Assembly: GCA_038230735.1 (NCBI GenBank)
Contig: JBBRMR010000003.1
Coordinates: 96,287 to 160,286 of the forward strand
DNA length: 64,000 bases
From: Arcicella sp038230735
GTDB taxonomy: Bacteria; Bacteroidota; Bacteroidia; Cytophagales; Spirosomataceae
Direction of reading: 5' to 3'
Notes under the pieces: generated by a model
Databases searched by the model: none
Seen by the model: the letters and a program-made list of their open reading frames with translations, nothing else
What the model was told of the DNA's origin: nothing
Position numbers and translations under genes: made by a program
Shown: in pieces, positions 9,845-18,050 of the stretch
Numbering within the stretch: the stretch's first letter is position 1
Layout: each line of letters starts with the position of its first letter

Positions 9845-10618
9845 TGAATTAACCGATTTTTATCGGACAGTCGTTATTGTGGCAAGTTATTGATAAAATT
9901 ATTGATGACCAAAGAAAGGGTAAACACAGTTTACGAACTATTATCAATGCGAATTTTTCATTCAAAAATGGTGGTGTTCAATTGCGGAATGCCGCCCAGC
10001 AAAGTTTAGACAGTAAACATCCGCCTTAGCAAACAGTTTTCTGCCATTTTACTCAATTCAAAGAAAGAGGTATTTGGGAAAATATTCTGAATAAAGTAGT
10101 TGAAAATGAGCGAAAAAGACAAGGCAAACAAAATAGTCCAAATTTATGAGCCATTGATAGCCAGAGCGTTAAGAAAGTTCAATACAGGTATTGATGGCGG
10201 TAAAAATATAAATGGCAGAAAAAGAACTATAATAGTTGATAGCCTTGGACTTCATTGGACAGTAAAAGTTACGGCAGCCAATATTTCAGATAATCAAGCG
10301 GGTATTTTAGCGGTTGATGTGCTAAATGGTAAAGTTCCAAGATTAAAAAAAATAACAGCCGATTCGGGTTACAAAATCACTTTTAAAGAACACGTGGAAA
10401 CTAATTACGCTTGGAAAGTTAAGGTTATGCAAAAGCCCGAATTTACTACTGGATTTACTCCCCAAAAAGGGCGTTGGCAAGTTGAAAGGTCTTTCGGATG
10501 GCTTAAGTAGCCCCATTCAATTTTAGATGAATATTGTTCCGAGACGTGGAAAACGATACTGTCATCAGAGACTATGCTACAAATTGCATTTATCTCCTTG
10601 ATTATCAAGAGAATATAA
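9845..10618 (+). pseudogene. Decayed IS5-family transposase
   Basis: Fragments of one IS5-type DDE transposase are spread over all forward frames. They include KIIDDQRKGKHSLRTIINA near 9895-9955, QTVFCHFTQFKERGIWENIL near 10030-10090, AIDSQSVKKVQYRY (first catalytic Asp) near 10150-10195, the open stretch 10183-10510 with KITADSGYKI (second Asp) and VERSFGWL (catalytic Glu), and ETMLQIAFISLIIKR to the stop at 10618. Joining them needs at least two frameshifts and read-through of a TAG near 10029 and another at 10508-10510, so the element is dead. The longest open piece (10100-10510, TTG start) is only the C-terminal part. I could not identify terminal inverted repeats. It sits just upstream of two tRNA genes. 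Confidence 0.88.
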
Positions 10619-10783
10619 TTGTAAAACAATCTTGAGCTTCTACTTAGGGGGCTTTTTTTATGGGGACGGTTTTAAAATAAATAACCTCAAAACAAAGGAA
10701 ACTGAAAGAAACAAAAAAGAGTGCAAACCGTTGATTATAAACGTTTTACACTCTTTTTGTTTGCCTTTTTGTACCCTTTCAAG

Positions 10784-10867
10784 TACCGGGGACGGGAATC
10801 GAACCCGTACGAACTTACGTTCACAGGATTTTAAGTCCTGCGTGTCTACCAGTTCCACCACCCTGGC
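10784..10867 (-). tRNA. tRNA-Leu (anticodon TAA)
   Basis: On the minus strand the 84-nt sequence starts GCCAGGGTGGTGGAACTGGT, with the anticodon loop ACTTAAAAT giving TAA. It has a long variable arm (TGAACGTAAGTTCG) as expected for a class II leucine tRNA, and a T-arm ACGGG-TTCGATT-CCCGT. The acceptor stem pairs with one A-C mismatch and a terminal G-U. The 3' CCA is not encoded. Confidence 0.95.
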
Positions 10868-10934
10868 ATGAGTCTGAGATTGCTCTCTTCCTCTTTAAAC
10901 TTAAAAAGCACCTTGCGGTGCTTCATTTAAGCTG

Positions 10935-11007
10935 AGCGAAAGACCGGGTTCGAACCGGCGACCTCAACCTTGGCAAGGTTGCGCTCTACCAGCTGAGCTA
11001 CTTTCGC
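10935..11007 (-). tRNA. tRNA-Gly (anticodon GCC)
   Basis: A 73-nt cloverleaf on the minus strand: acceptor GCGAAAG/CTTTCGC, D-arm AGCTCAGCTGGTAGAGC, anticodon stem AACCT/AGGTT around TTGCCAA (GCC), T-arm GCCGG-TTCGAAC-CCGGT. The CCA end is not encoded. It lies 67 bp upstream of tRNA-Leu on the same strand, so the two are probably one transcript. Confidence 0.97.
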
Positions 11008-11241
11008 ATGTTATACTGGTGATTTGTGGATGCAAAATTAGCTTTTTTTGGTTTTGTATGCAAATGTTTTCTAAAAAAAAAACGCTAAAAATTAATAACT
11101 ATCATAGTAATTGTCTGATAATGTAGGGATTATGACAACCGTTATTTTTTAATATTTATTGCTATTTACGTTTTTAAACAGTAAAATAGGATAACAAAGC
11201 CCTTTCTCTTAAATTTACTATCATCATTTTAAAACTAATTT

Positions 11242-11964
11242 ATGAAAAAACTATTTACAGGGTTTGTCTTTGGCTTGCTGTTGGCTAATACTTCTTTGGC
11301 TCAGACTTATGAGCATTTTACCTCTTGGTCTCGTTTGGCGGTGAACAAGAAACTGAGCGAGCATTGGGAAATGAATATTGAGTTGCATTGGAGAAGACAA
11401 AATGATTTTACTACCCCAAGTCCTAATCCTTTATCGCTCAGACTGTCGGAGGCTTATCGGATTTCTGGGGTGTATCGGGTTAAGGAAATGGCATTTTCTT
11501 TTGCCCCTGTTGTTTTTCATTCTTATCCGCTTTATGCTAAAAATAGTGATTTGACCAAAGCTATAAAATGGGAAATTCGTCCAGTTGTTTATGCCGAGTG
11601 GACAAAGGTTTTATCCAAAAAATGGACATTTCGCTCTCGTTTGGGATATGAATACCGAATTTTTCAATTGACAGACGGCTCATACGGTGATGAACAGGGA
11701 CGTGCCAGATTGCGTTTGCAGATGAGATATAATATCAATAAAAGTAATTTAGTGTATATTAGTGAAGAACCTCTATATAATTTTGCCCCCAATGTTCCTG
11801 CCAATTCATTTAGTCAAAATCAACTGTATTTTGCTTATAATCACGTTTTTACGCCCCATTTTTCTGCCGAGATTGGTTATATGTGGAACCATCGACAAAG
11901 AGCAACCTTAGTGGAATTTGACGAAGAAAATATTTTACAAACTCATTTTTTGTTTAGGTTATAG
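11242..11964 (+). CDS. DUF2490 domain outer-membrane barrel protein
   Basis: A 240-residue protein with a signal peptide (MKKLFTGFVFGLLLANTSLA). The remainder is amphipathic beta-strands rich in aromatic residues (HWEMNIELHWRRQNDF, WTFRSRLGYEYRIFQ, YFAYNHVFTPHFSAEIGYMW), ending in a typical outer-membrane terminal strand (QTHFLFRL). This is the DUF2490 pattern common in Bacteroidota, of unknown role and usually assumed to be an outer-membrane protein. It appears monocistronic: a tRNA gene lies upstream in the opposite direction and a strong 68-bp palindrome follows the stop immediately. Confidence 0.85.
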   Translation: MKKLFTGFVFGLLLANTSLAQTYEHFTSWSRLAVNKKLSEHWEMNIELHWRRQNDFTTPSPNPLSLRLSEAYRISGVYRVKEMAFSFAPVVFHSYPLYAKNSDLTKAIKWEIRPVVYAEWTKVLSKKWTFRSRLGYEYRIFQLTDGSYGDEQGRARLRLQMRYNINKSNLVYISEEPLYNFAPNVPANSFSQNQLYFAYNHVFTPHFSAEIGYMWNHRQRATLVEFDEENILQTHFLFRL

Positions 11965-11967
11965 ATG

Positions 11968-12035
11968 TAATCGAAAAAAGCGAAGGGCGATAAGCGATAT
12001 TAATATCGCTTATCGCCCTTCGCTTTTTTCGATTA
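11968..12035. terminator. Perfect 68-bp palindrome, likely bidirectional terminator
   Basis: The 34-bp arms meet with no spacer around ATATTAATAT. The left arm begins TAATCGAAAAAAGCGAAGGG and is matched without error by the right arm, which ends in CGCTTTTTTCGATTA. Placed 4 bp after the DUF2490 stop, the GC-rich stem followed by a T-run would act as an intrinsic terminator in both directions. The length and perfect symmetry are beyond what a terminator requires. Confidence 0.85.
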
Positions 12036-12106
12036 TTTATTATTTTTTTGCTTTAATGAATCCAACGCTTCAAGTTCTGCGTAAATCTGTTGGTTAAAGT
12101 TTATTA

Positions 12107-12134
12107 AATCAATAATCAAAAATTAATAGACAAT
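12107..12134 (+). repeat. Short period-7 A/T array ending at the ATG at 12135
   Basis: Four consecutive 7-mers, AATCAAT, AATCAAA, AATTAAT and AGACAAT, run without gaps up to the ATG at 12135, the presumed original start of the fasciclin gene. The region is A/T-rich, so part of the resemblance could be chance; it is listed because stronger period-7 arrays adjoin other start codons in the window. Confidence 0.4.
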
Positions 12135-12160
12135 ATGAAAAAGTAACTTTATTATTAGGA

Positions 12161-12685
12161 ATGGCGATGGGAGTATTAGCGTTCACTATAAACGCACAGA
12201 CGGTAATAGTAGGTTCTGAAGCTATGTACCCCACAAAAAACATTATAGAGAATGCGGTAAAATCTAAGGCTCATACTACCTTGGTAACGGCTGTGAAAGC
12301 GGATAGTTTAGTGGAAACGCTACAATCAAAAGGTTCTTTCATGGTGTTCGCACCTGTAAATGATGCTTTTGAAAACTTGTCAGTGGGTACAGTGGAAACG
12401 TTGTTGAAGCCAGAAAATAAAGCAACTTTAACGAAAGTTTTGACCTATCACGTAGTGGCGGGTAAAATGGATTATAATGACATTACCAAAGCTATCAAAG
12501 CGGGTGATGGAAAAGCAGTCTTGAAAACCGTAAGCGGTGGCATATTGACGGCAATGATGAACGGAATGCACAATATCGTGTTGAAAGACGAAGGTGGAAA
12601 TATGGCAAACATCACCACGTATGATGTGAACCAGTCGAATGGAGTAATTCACGTAATTGATGCAGTTGTTTTGCCAAAGATGTAA
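12161..12685 (+). CDS. Fasciclin-domain protein; original start likely lost by a one-base deletion
   Basis: The 174-residue frame contains one FAS1 domain: TLVTAVKADSLVETLQSKGS and FMVFAPVNDAFENL (H1 region), LTYHVVAGKMDY, and the H2-like GVIHVIDAVVLPKM. FAS1 proteins are secreted or surface adhesion-type proteins. The ATG at 12135 is followed by AAA AAG TAA. With one more A in that run the frame would read MKKVTLLLGMAMGVLAFTI, a normal signal peptide continuous with this ORF. As sequenced, translation must begin at 12161 or 12167, without the positively charged signal-peptide start. This is a homopolymer sequencing error, a recent loss-of-function or a phase-variable site. An ECF sigma/anti-sigma pair follows 415 bp downstream. 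Confidence 0.85.
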   Translation: MAMGVLAFTINAQTVIVGSEAMYPTKNIIENAVKSKAHTTLVTAVKADSLVETLQSKGSFMVFAPVNDAFENLSVGTVETLLKPENKATLTKVLTYHVVAGKMDYNDITKAIKAGDGKAVLKTVSGGILTAMMNGMHNIVLKDEGGNMANITTYDVNQSNGVIHVIDAVVLPKM

Positions 12686-12762
12686 AATTAGGTATGGAGG
12701 GAGACGGAGAATATCCCTCTCCACGCCTAATAGACAGGTGTGGTTTAATAATGGGTAATACA

Positions 12763-12797
12763 CAAAGGGCTTTCAGCTCTGAAAGTCCTTTGTTTTT
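12763..12797 (+). terminator. Intrinsic terminator after the fasciclin gene
   Basis: A stem CAAAGGGCTTTCA / TGAAAGTCCTTTG with one mismatch and a GCTC loop is followed by TTTTTT. The rest of the 415-bp gap to the sigma-factor gene is AT-rich; a TATCTTTA near 13034 is a partial match to the Bacteroidota -7 box, and I see no gene there. Confidence 0.8.
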
Positions 12798-13100
12798 TGA
12801 ATTTTATTTGAAAAGTTTTCCCATTATCTGAAAATAATAGACTGTGATTAGCTGTGCGTAATTTAAGTAATTGATTGTTAGCTACTTGCACAAAACCAAA
12901 ACGTTAATTTACTGAATTTTCTACAGAGTTAAGAAGAGTCCCCCGCTGAGATGTTTTTCTTGAGATTTTTAATTTATTTATTAAAAATTTCAATACTTGA
13001 TACGCATCTGTCGATACTTAAAAATATTCCCATTATCTTTATTAAGCCATTTAATCAAAATGAATTCAACACCGAATTCATTCATTGAGAGAGAACACTC

Positions 13101-13694
13101 ATGTCTAAACGTAAAACTATTATTGATGAAGGAGACCTTGTGCTGATGCTACAAAGCAAAGACGAAAGGGGTTTCTCCATCTTATACGACAATTATTCAT
13201 CGGCATTATACGGGGTTATTCTGAAAATAGTACGTACAGAAGAAATCGCTGCCGATGTAATGCAAGATTCCTTCGTAAAGATTTGGAAAAATATCGAAGG
13301 GTATAATCGCACCAAAGGAACGCTGTTTACTTGGATGCTGAATGTGGCACGGAATTCTGCCATTGACAAAATTCGCTCGCAAGATTTTCAAAATTCACAA
13401 CGGAATCAAGATTTGGACTCCACCGTTGAAATCATTGATAGTCAGGCAAATAGTCAGTTTGATATTGACGCAATTGGGTTGAAAAAGGTAGTAGAAAACC
13501 TTCGTCCCGAACACCGCCAGATGATTGATTTATTGTATTTTAAGGGATATACCCAAGCGGAAGTTGCCGATGAGTTTGGTATTCCTTTGGGAACGGTGAA
13601 AACAAGAGTAAAGGCTGCCATTGTACAATTGAGACAGTATTTTGTGGAAATGATTTTGGTTATTTTGTTTGGAATTTTAGATAAATGGATATGA
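13101..13694 (+). CDS. ECF-type RNA polymerase sigma-70 factor
   Basis: A 197-residue protein. Region 2 is at about 15-95 (LYDNYSSALYGVILKIVRTE, AADVMQDSFVKIWKNI, TWMLNVARNSAIDKIR). Region 4 is at about 130-180 (LRPEHRQMIDLLYFKGYTQA followed by the helix-turn-helix VADEFGIPLGTVKTRVK). It belongs to the SigK-like ECF group by its pairing with an RskA-type anti-sigma factor encoded downstream with a 10-bp overlap, showing translational coupling. It would direct a small regulon when released from the membrane. The fasciclin gene just upstream is a plausible target (inference). Confidence 0.95.
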   Translation: MSKRKTIIDEGDLVLMLQSKDERGFSILYDNYSSALYGVILKIVRTEEIAADVMQDSFVKIWKNIEGYNRTKGTLFTWMLNVARNSAIDKIRSQDFQNSQRNQDLDSTVEIIDSQANSQFDIDAIGLKKVVENLRPEHRQMIDLLYFKGYTQAEVADEFGIPLGTVKTRVKAAIVQLRQYFVEMILVILFGILDKWI

Positions 13695-14488
13695 ACATGA
13701 AAGAATATATAGAATCAGGAATTTTAGAAAGCTACGTCTTGGGCATTACCACCGTCGGGGAGTCGGCAGAGGTAGAGCGTATGGTTTTGGAGCATCCAGC
13801 AATTGAAATAGAACTGGAAGCCATCAGAAGTACACTTGAAAATTACGCATTACAATACGAAAAACAACCACCCGTTGCCTTAAAAGATAAAATCTTGGCA
13901 GCGGTTTTTAAAGAACAACAACCATTACAAAACACAAGGAATAATCTTGTTCAATTAAATAATACCAAGCCACAGAAATCTATTTTCAGCATGGCGGCTT
14001 CGTGGGCATTATTGGCGTTGAGCATAGGAGTAAACATTTTTTTCTTTAATAATTGGAGAAATTCAGAAGATAAAATAGTGGCGTTGGAAAGCCAGAATCA
14101 ACTTTTTGCCCAAGAGAATAAAACCATTAAAGCAAGTTATCAGGAAGAGGTAGCAATTCTGCAAAATGCTGATTTTAAGGTCATTAAGTTATTGGGACAA
14201 AAACCTTCACCTAACTCAAAAGCCTTAATATATTTTGATAAAGTTAGGCAAGAAGTGTATCTTTCAGCCTTAGATTTACCCGCCGCACCCAAAGGCAAAC
14301 AGTATCAATTATGGGCAATTGTGGACGGCAAACCCGTGGATGCAGGAATGATTGCAGGAACGGCTAATATTTTGAAAATGAAGTCGTTTGCTAAACCTGT
14401 TGCCTTTGCTATTTCGCTGGAAAACACGGGAGGAAGTACCACCCAAGCTGGACCCAAAGGAGAAATTTATGTGATGGGAGCGGTGTAG
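13685..14488 (+). CDS. RskA-type membrane anti-sigma factor
   Basis: A 267-residue protein. The N-terminal 75 residues are an anti-sigma domain without a zinc-binding HxxxCxxC motif (ESGILESYVLGITTVGESAE). One transmembrane helix lies at about 100-120 (FSMAASWALLALSIGVNIFF), then a short coiled coil (NSEDKIVALESQNQLFAQEN) and the RskA C-terminal domain (about 155-267, LPAAPKGKQYQLWAIVDGKP, FAISLENTGGSTTQAGP). It should tether the co-encoded sigma factor at the inner membrane and release it after regulated proteolysis. Its start overlaps the sigma gene by 10 bp; an ATG two codons later is an alternative. Confidence 0.93.
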   Translation: MDMNMKEYIESGILESYVLGITTVGESAEVERMVLEHPAIEIELEAIRSTLENYALQYEKQPPVALKDKILAAVFKEQQPLQNTRNNLVQLNNTKPQKSIFSMAASWALLALSIGVNIFFFNNWRNSEDKIVALESQNQLFAQENKTIKASYQEEVAILQNADFKVIKLLGQKPSPNSKALIYFDKVRQEVYLSALDLPAAPKGKQYQLWAIVDGKPVDAGMIAGTANILKMKSFAKPVAFAISLENTGGSTTQAGPKGEIYVMGAV

Positions 14489-14538
14489 TTAATTAATAGC
14501 GATTAGCCGCCTGATTAATAGTTTTTGAAGAGTAATTT

Positions 14539-14575
14539 AGGGAAGGCTTTGTTTTGAACTAAGCCTTCCCTTTTT
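14539..14575 (+). terminator. Intrinsic terminator after the anti-sigma gene
   Basis: A perfect 11-bp stem (AGGGAAGGCTT / AAGCCTTCCCT) with an 11-nt loop is followed by TTTT. It closes the sigma/anti-sigma transcript. Confidence 0.88.
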
Positions 14576-14645
14576 GAATACTCAATATAAACTTTTTAGA
14601 TAAATCTGATGTTTGATTATAATTATTGACTGACTAATTATTAAC

Positions 14646-14653
14646 TAATTTTG
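14646..14653 (+). promoter_or_regulatory. Candidate Bacteroidota -7 box (TAATTTTG)
   Basis: TAATTTTG matches the TAnnTTTG -7 consensus of Bacteroidota primary-sigma promoters and lies 33 bp before the next ATG. No clear -33 TTTG at 19-21 bp was found, so this is tentative. Confidence 0.45.
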
Positions 14654-14685
14654 GGTATATTTACCACAAAATTAAGAATTTGAAT

Positions 14686-14976
14686 ATGAACAAATATCAA
14701 GTAACTGTGTTTTTTAGTGTGGATGAAGTCTTTATGAGTCTCGTGCCAAAACACCGTTCAATTATAAACGAGTTGATTTTGAAATGCGTAATTGATTCTT
14801 ACGCCATCTCTGCGGAATCGGGCAGAGGGTGGATTACGATGAATGGTAAAAGCAAAAATGATATTCATAAAATATTGGAACGCTCACCATTGTACCCATA
14901 TTTTGAATTAGAAATTGACCAATTAATGGTCTATGATTCACAAATGTATCGCTTTCCGAAAATGGTGTTGAATTAG
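14686..14976 (+). CDS. Small protein, possible ferredoxin-fold (YciI/muconolactone isomerase-like), function unknown
   Basis: A 96-residue protein: YQVTVFFSVDEVFMSLVPKH, RSIINELILKCVIDSYAISA, ESGRGWITMNGKSKNDIHKI, ERSPLYPYFELEIDQLMVYD. The strand-helix-strand order and the phrase 'RGWITMNGKSKNDIHKILERSPL' (short pieces of which recur in YciI-like and muconolactone-isomerase-like small proteins) suggest a dimeric alpha/beta barrel. I do not recognise the specific family. The ATG at 14686 is preferred to a TTG at 14680. It stands alone between a terminator and a bidirectional terminator. Confidence 0.6.
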   Translation: MNKYQVTVFFSVDEVFMSLVPKHRSIINELILKCVIDSYAISAESGRGWITMNGKSKNDIHKILERSPLYPYFELEIDQLMVYDSQMYRFPKMVLN

Positions 14977-14989
14977 GCAAATAGGCAAT

Positions 14990-15035
14990 AAAAAAGCGAA
15001 TCTTTAGAATTTGAGTTCCAAAGATTCGCTTTTTT
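14990..15035. terminator. Bidirectional terminator
   Basis: Arms AAAAAAGCGAATCTTT (14990-15005) and AAAGATTCGCTTTTTT (15020-15035) are perfect inverted copies with a 14-nt loop. The A-run on one side and T-run on the other serve the converging genes at 14686 and yggS. Confidence 0.9.
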
Positions 15036-15064
15036 ATTAAATAGTTTTACTCATTGCCTATTGC

Positions 15065-15733
15065 CTATCTACTCCCAAAAATAGCCGAACCCACTCGCAC
15101 CAACGTTGAACCTTCTTCGGTAGCAAGCAAATAATCGCCTGACATCCCCATGGAAATTTCTTTTAGTTGAATATTGTCCGTTGCTGGATATCTTGATTTT
15201 AAGGTCTCAAAAAATGACTTTAAGCCCCTAAATTCTAATCTAATTTGCTCTTGATTATCGGTATTCGTTGCCATACCCATTACACCCACAATTCTTACGT
15301 TTTTCATGGTTTTGAGTTCTGGTGAATCTAATATTTCAAGGGCCTCTTCTTGGGATAATCCAAATTTTGTTTCTTCCTGAGCGATATAGATTTGCAAAAG
15401 ACAATCAATTACTCTTTCATATTTAAGTGCTTGTTTATCAACCTCTTGCAAGAGTTTTAAAGAATCAATTGAATGAATCATGGCTACGAAATGAGCCATA
15501 TATTTTACTTTATTAGACTGTAAATGTCCAATCAAGTGCCATTCAATATCTTTGGGTAAAACGTCCCATTTCTGTACCATTTCCTGTACCTTATTTTCAC
15601 CAAAAATCTTACAATCGGCATCATAAGCGGCTTGTAAGTCTTCAATTGGCTTAGTTTTAGTAACGGCAATCAAACGAGCCGATGTTCCTGCTAATGAGGA
15701 ATTGATATTTTGTATATTTTGTGCTATATTCAT
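15065..15733 (-). CDS. yggS: YggS/PROSC family PLP-homeostasis protein
   Basis: A 222-residue PLP-binding TIM-barrel protein of the YggS/PROSC family. The lysine that binds PLP lies in LIAVTKTKP (about residues 21-29), followed by FGENKVQEM, WHLIGHLQSNKVKYM, HSIDSLKLLQEV, KFGLSQEEAL, GVMGMAT and the phosphate-binding LKEISMGMSGDYLLAT and VRVGSAIFGSR. It has no known enzyme activity and buffers pyridoxal phosphate supply. Length is typical. It is followed on the converging side by a shared bidirectional terminator. Confidence 0.96.
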   Translation of the reverse strand: MNIAQNIQNINSSLAGTSARLIAVTKTKPIEDLQAAYDADCKIFGENKVQEMVQKWDVLPKDIEWHLIGHLQSNKVKYMAHFVAMIHSIDSLKLLQEVDKQALKYERVIDCLLQIYIAQEETKFGLSQEEALEILDSPELKTMKNVRIVGVMGMATNTDNQEQIRLEFRGLKSFFETLKSRYPATDNIQLKEISMGMSGDYLLATEEGSTLVRVGSAIFGSR

Positions 15734-15964
15734 ATTTCAATGTTTTTACCACATAAGAATGATAGAAAAGATAGGATTTAGGGAAATGTTTTCAAACTCT
15801 ATTTTCTAATATTACTATCCTGCCTATATGGTCATATAATTTCCCATAAAATTAACCTCAATTTTTAAGAATTGTTGTAAATAAAAAACTTAATAAAACG
15901 TTCTATTTAGTGGAATAAACAAAGTTGGCAATGATAATCGGTAATGATTTATCAATAATTCCCC

Positions 15965-15972
15965 TAAATTTG
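15965..15972 (+). promoter_or_regulatory. Candidate Bacteroidota -7 box (TAAATTTG)
   Basis: TAAATTTG matches TAnnTTTG and lies 110 bp before the ATG at 16083. The surrounding 349-bp gap (15734-16082) between divergent yggS and the coiled-coil gene is very AT-rich; apart from this I see nothing definite in it. Confidence 0.45.
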
Positions 15973-16082
15973 TATTCCAATTTTGTATTACCAAAATATT
16001 TTGCTTTTTACTGTGAACAATTTATCCCCAATCGTTCCCTGTGAATCGAAAACAACCCATAACTATCACACTAATCCAAAAA

Positions 16083-17069
16083 ATGGAGTATAATCCAAAT
16101 AGACAAAGCGAGAACAAACTCAAAATTGCCATTGCCGTACTAACCATCTTGGCCACCGCCTTAGGCTTTTTGTATTTCCGTGAACGTCAGCAAAATTATA
16201 AAGTAGAGGAAATAAGCACATCCCAAGCCAAAGAATTACTGCAAACCAACACGCAATTAGACTCCATTGAGACCCAATTGAACAATAAAATTGTGGAAAT
16301 CAAGAGATTGGGGGGTAGTATTGATGAACTGGTGAAAGCCAAAACACAACTGCAAGCTGATAGAATTGCCTTGCAGAAAATGGACGGTTTTTCAACCCAA
16401 AAGTACCAATCTAAAATCAAAGATTATGTTACTTTATTAGGACAGAAAGATGCTCAGCTATATACTTTACGAAAGGAAAATGGAATTTTGACGGCTAAAA
16501 ACGATTCATTAAGCAAAGAAACTCAGAATCTTTTAGAAGGAATTTCTTTCGCCCAAAAAGCCCTTAGCGACTCGGCAAATACGTTTACGATTAAGCAAAA
16601 AGAACTTGCCGACCGTGCCAAGGAAGCCGAAGCTCGCAATCGTGAATTAAGCGATAAAGTATCGCAAGCAGCGGCATTGCGGGCAGAAAGCATTAATAGT
16701 TATGCCATTTCGACCAAAGGGAAAGAAAGTGACGGGGGTATTTATCGGTCAAAAAAGGTAGATAAAGTGCGTATAACGTTCTATTTGCAGGAAAACGGCG
16801 TAACGACTCGGGAAGCCAAAACGATTTATCTAAGAATTCTCGACCCAAGCGGAGCAACGGTTGCAGACATGGCAACGGGTTCGGGAACGTTCAATTATAA
16901 AGGCAAAGAAACCACCTACACCGCCAAGCAAAAGGTTCTTTACGATAATTCACATCAATCAGTCGAGTTTGTGTATAGTCGTGGGCAGGCATACAAAGAA
17001 GGAAAGCATATCATTGAATTATATGCCGAGGGCTACCGAATTGGGATAGCAGTTTTTGAGGTGAAATGA
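16083..17069 (+). CDS. Membrane-anchored coiled-coil protein, function unknown
   Basis: A 328-residue protein from the ATG at 16083. A GTG at 16041 would add 14 residues that look non-native ahead of the hydrophilic start MEYNPNRQSENK. One transmembrane helix at about 13-33 (KIAIAVLTILATALGFLYF) is followed by a long heptad-rich coiled coil (about 40-205) and a C-terminal beta-rich module (about 215-328, KVDKVRITFYLQENGVTTRE ... KHIIELYAEGYRIGIAVFEV). This resembles a small adhesive or sensory head on a stalk. I do not recognise a named family. It converges on the glycosyltransferase gene with only 1 bp between them. Confidence 0.8.
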   Translation: MEYNPNRQSENKLKIAIAVLTILATALGFLYFRERQQNYKVEEISTSQAKELLQTNTQLDSIETQLNNKIVEIKRLGGSIDELVKAKTQLQADRIALQKMDGFSTQKYQSKIKDYVTLLGQKDAQLYTLRKENGILTAKNDSLSKETQNLLEGISFAQKALSDSANTFTIKQKELADRAKEAEARNRELSDKVSQAAALRAESINSYAISTKGKESDGGIYRSKKVDKVRITFYLQENGVTTREAKTIYLRILDPSGATVADMATGSGTFNYKGKETTYTAKQKVLYDNSHQSVEFVYSRGQAYKEGKHIIELYAEGYRIGIAVFEVK

Positions 17070-17070
17070 T

Positions 17071-18048
17071 TTAATCAAACGCCAAAAATTTTGGTTGCTT
17101 TTCCAATTCTGTAGGGGGCGTTTCATTAATTGTTTTACCATTCAAAACCACTTCATAATATTTCAAATAGGCTTCGGCAGTATGGCGAATCGTGAAATTA
17201 TCGGCTATATATTCTGAGCATTTTTTGTTATCAAACCGATCAATGTCAGCTATTTGAGTAATTAATTCCGATTTTTTATTGGATAAAAATCCCACTTCGG
17301 GCGTAATCAGTTCGGGCAGTGAACCGTAGGGCGTTCCGAAAACTGGGCAACCCATATAAAGGCTTTCTATCAAGGCAATTCCGAAGGGTTCGTGCCACAA
17401 AACGGGGAACAATAAACACTTGGAATTATTCAGCAAATGATTCTTTTCTTCGCCGCCAACCATGCCGTAAAACTGAATACTTGGATAAGGCGTAAATCGA
17501 AATCCCATCTTGATATTAAATCTTGTTCCTCCCAAAACGACTAATTTATTATTCGTTTTTCGAGCCAATTCTATTGCTCCTTTCACATTTTTGAGTCGCC
17601 AAGAAGCCTTTGCTAAGAAGTGAAGATGCGTTCTTTTTTGAGTAAAAGTGGGCTTTCCATAATCAGAAATATCTAAGCCATTGTGTACGTAAGCCTCTGA
17701 ATTGTAACGATTTGCATGATTCTTTGACACGAACACAGTATTCAAGTCCAGTTCCACACCATAATCTTCATTGCCCTGAATCATGACGATATAGGGTTTC
17801 GTAACGGGCTGATGAGGCTTATGGTCGAGGTGAGTAATATCTATATCTTCGGGGATTTGGTCATTAATGGAAATATCGGGATTATAGACAATTATTCGGG
17901 CAAAATTACTGGTAGAACCTGCCCGACAAAGAAACGTAACTTGATGTCCCCAAAGAGCATATTGTTTACCTAACCAATAGACAATGCGTTCGGTACCACC
18001 ATATTTACTGACGGGGAGGATGGAATTATGGAAAATTAGGATATTCAT
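17071..18048 (-). CDS. Glycosyltransferase family 4 (GT-B fold)
   Basis: A 325-residue protein. The N-terminal Rossmann half begins MNILIFHNSILPVSKYGGTE, with the nucleotide/acceptor loop GGTER and LGKQYALWGHQVTFLCRAG. The C-terminal half has the family E-x7-E motif (HEPFGIALIESLYMGCPVFG) and PYGSLPELI, which bind the sugar nucleotide. It transfers a sugar from a nucleotide donor to an unknown acceptor in the cytoplasm. I used the ATG at 18048; a TTG at 18054 would overlap the upstream sbcC stop. It is 2 bp downstream of sbcC, so likely co-transcribed, although a functional link with DNA repair is not obvious. Confidence 0.9.
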   Translation of the reverse strand: MNILIFHNSILPVSKYGGTERIVYWLGKQYALWGHQVTFLCRAGSTSNFARIIVYNPDISINDQIPEDIDITHLDHKPHQPVTKPYIVMIQGNEDYGVELDLNTVFVSKNHANRYNSEAYVHNGLDISDYGKPTFTQKRTHLHFLAKASWRLKNVKGAIELARKTNNKLVVLGGTRFNIKMGFRFTPYPSIQFYGMVGGEEKNHLLNNSKCLLFPVLWHEPFGIALIESLYMGCPVFGTPYGSLPELITPEVGFLSNKKSELITQIADIDRFDNKKCSEYIADNFTIRHTAEAYLKYYEVVLNGKTINETPPTELEKQPKFLAFD

Positions 18049-18050
18049 GG

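Noticed and set aside
10632..10871. Small ORFs across the tRNA-Leu gene on both strands
   Set aside because: They overlap a clear tRNA and have no coding features.
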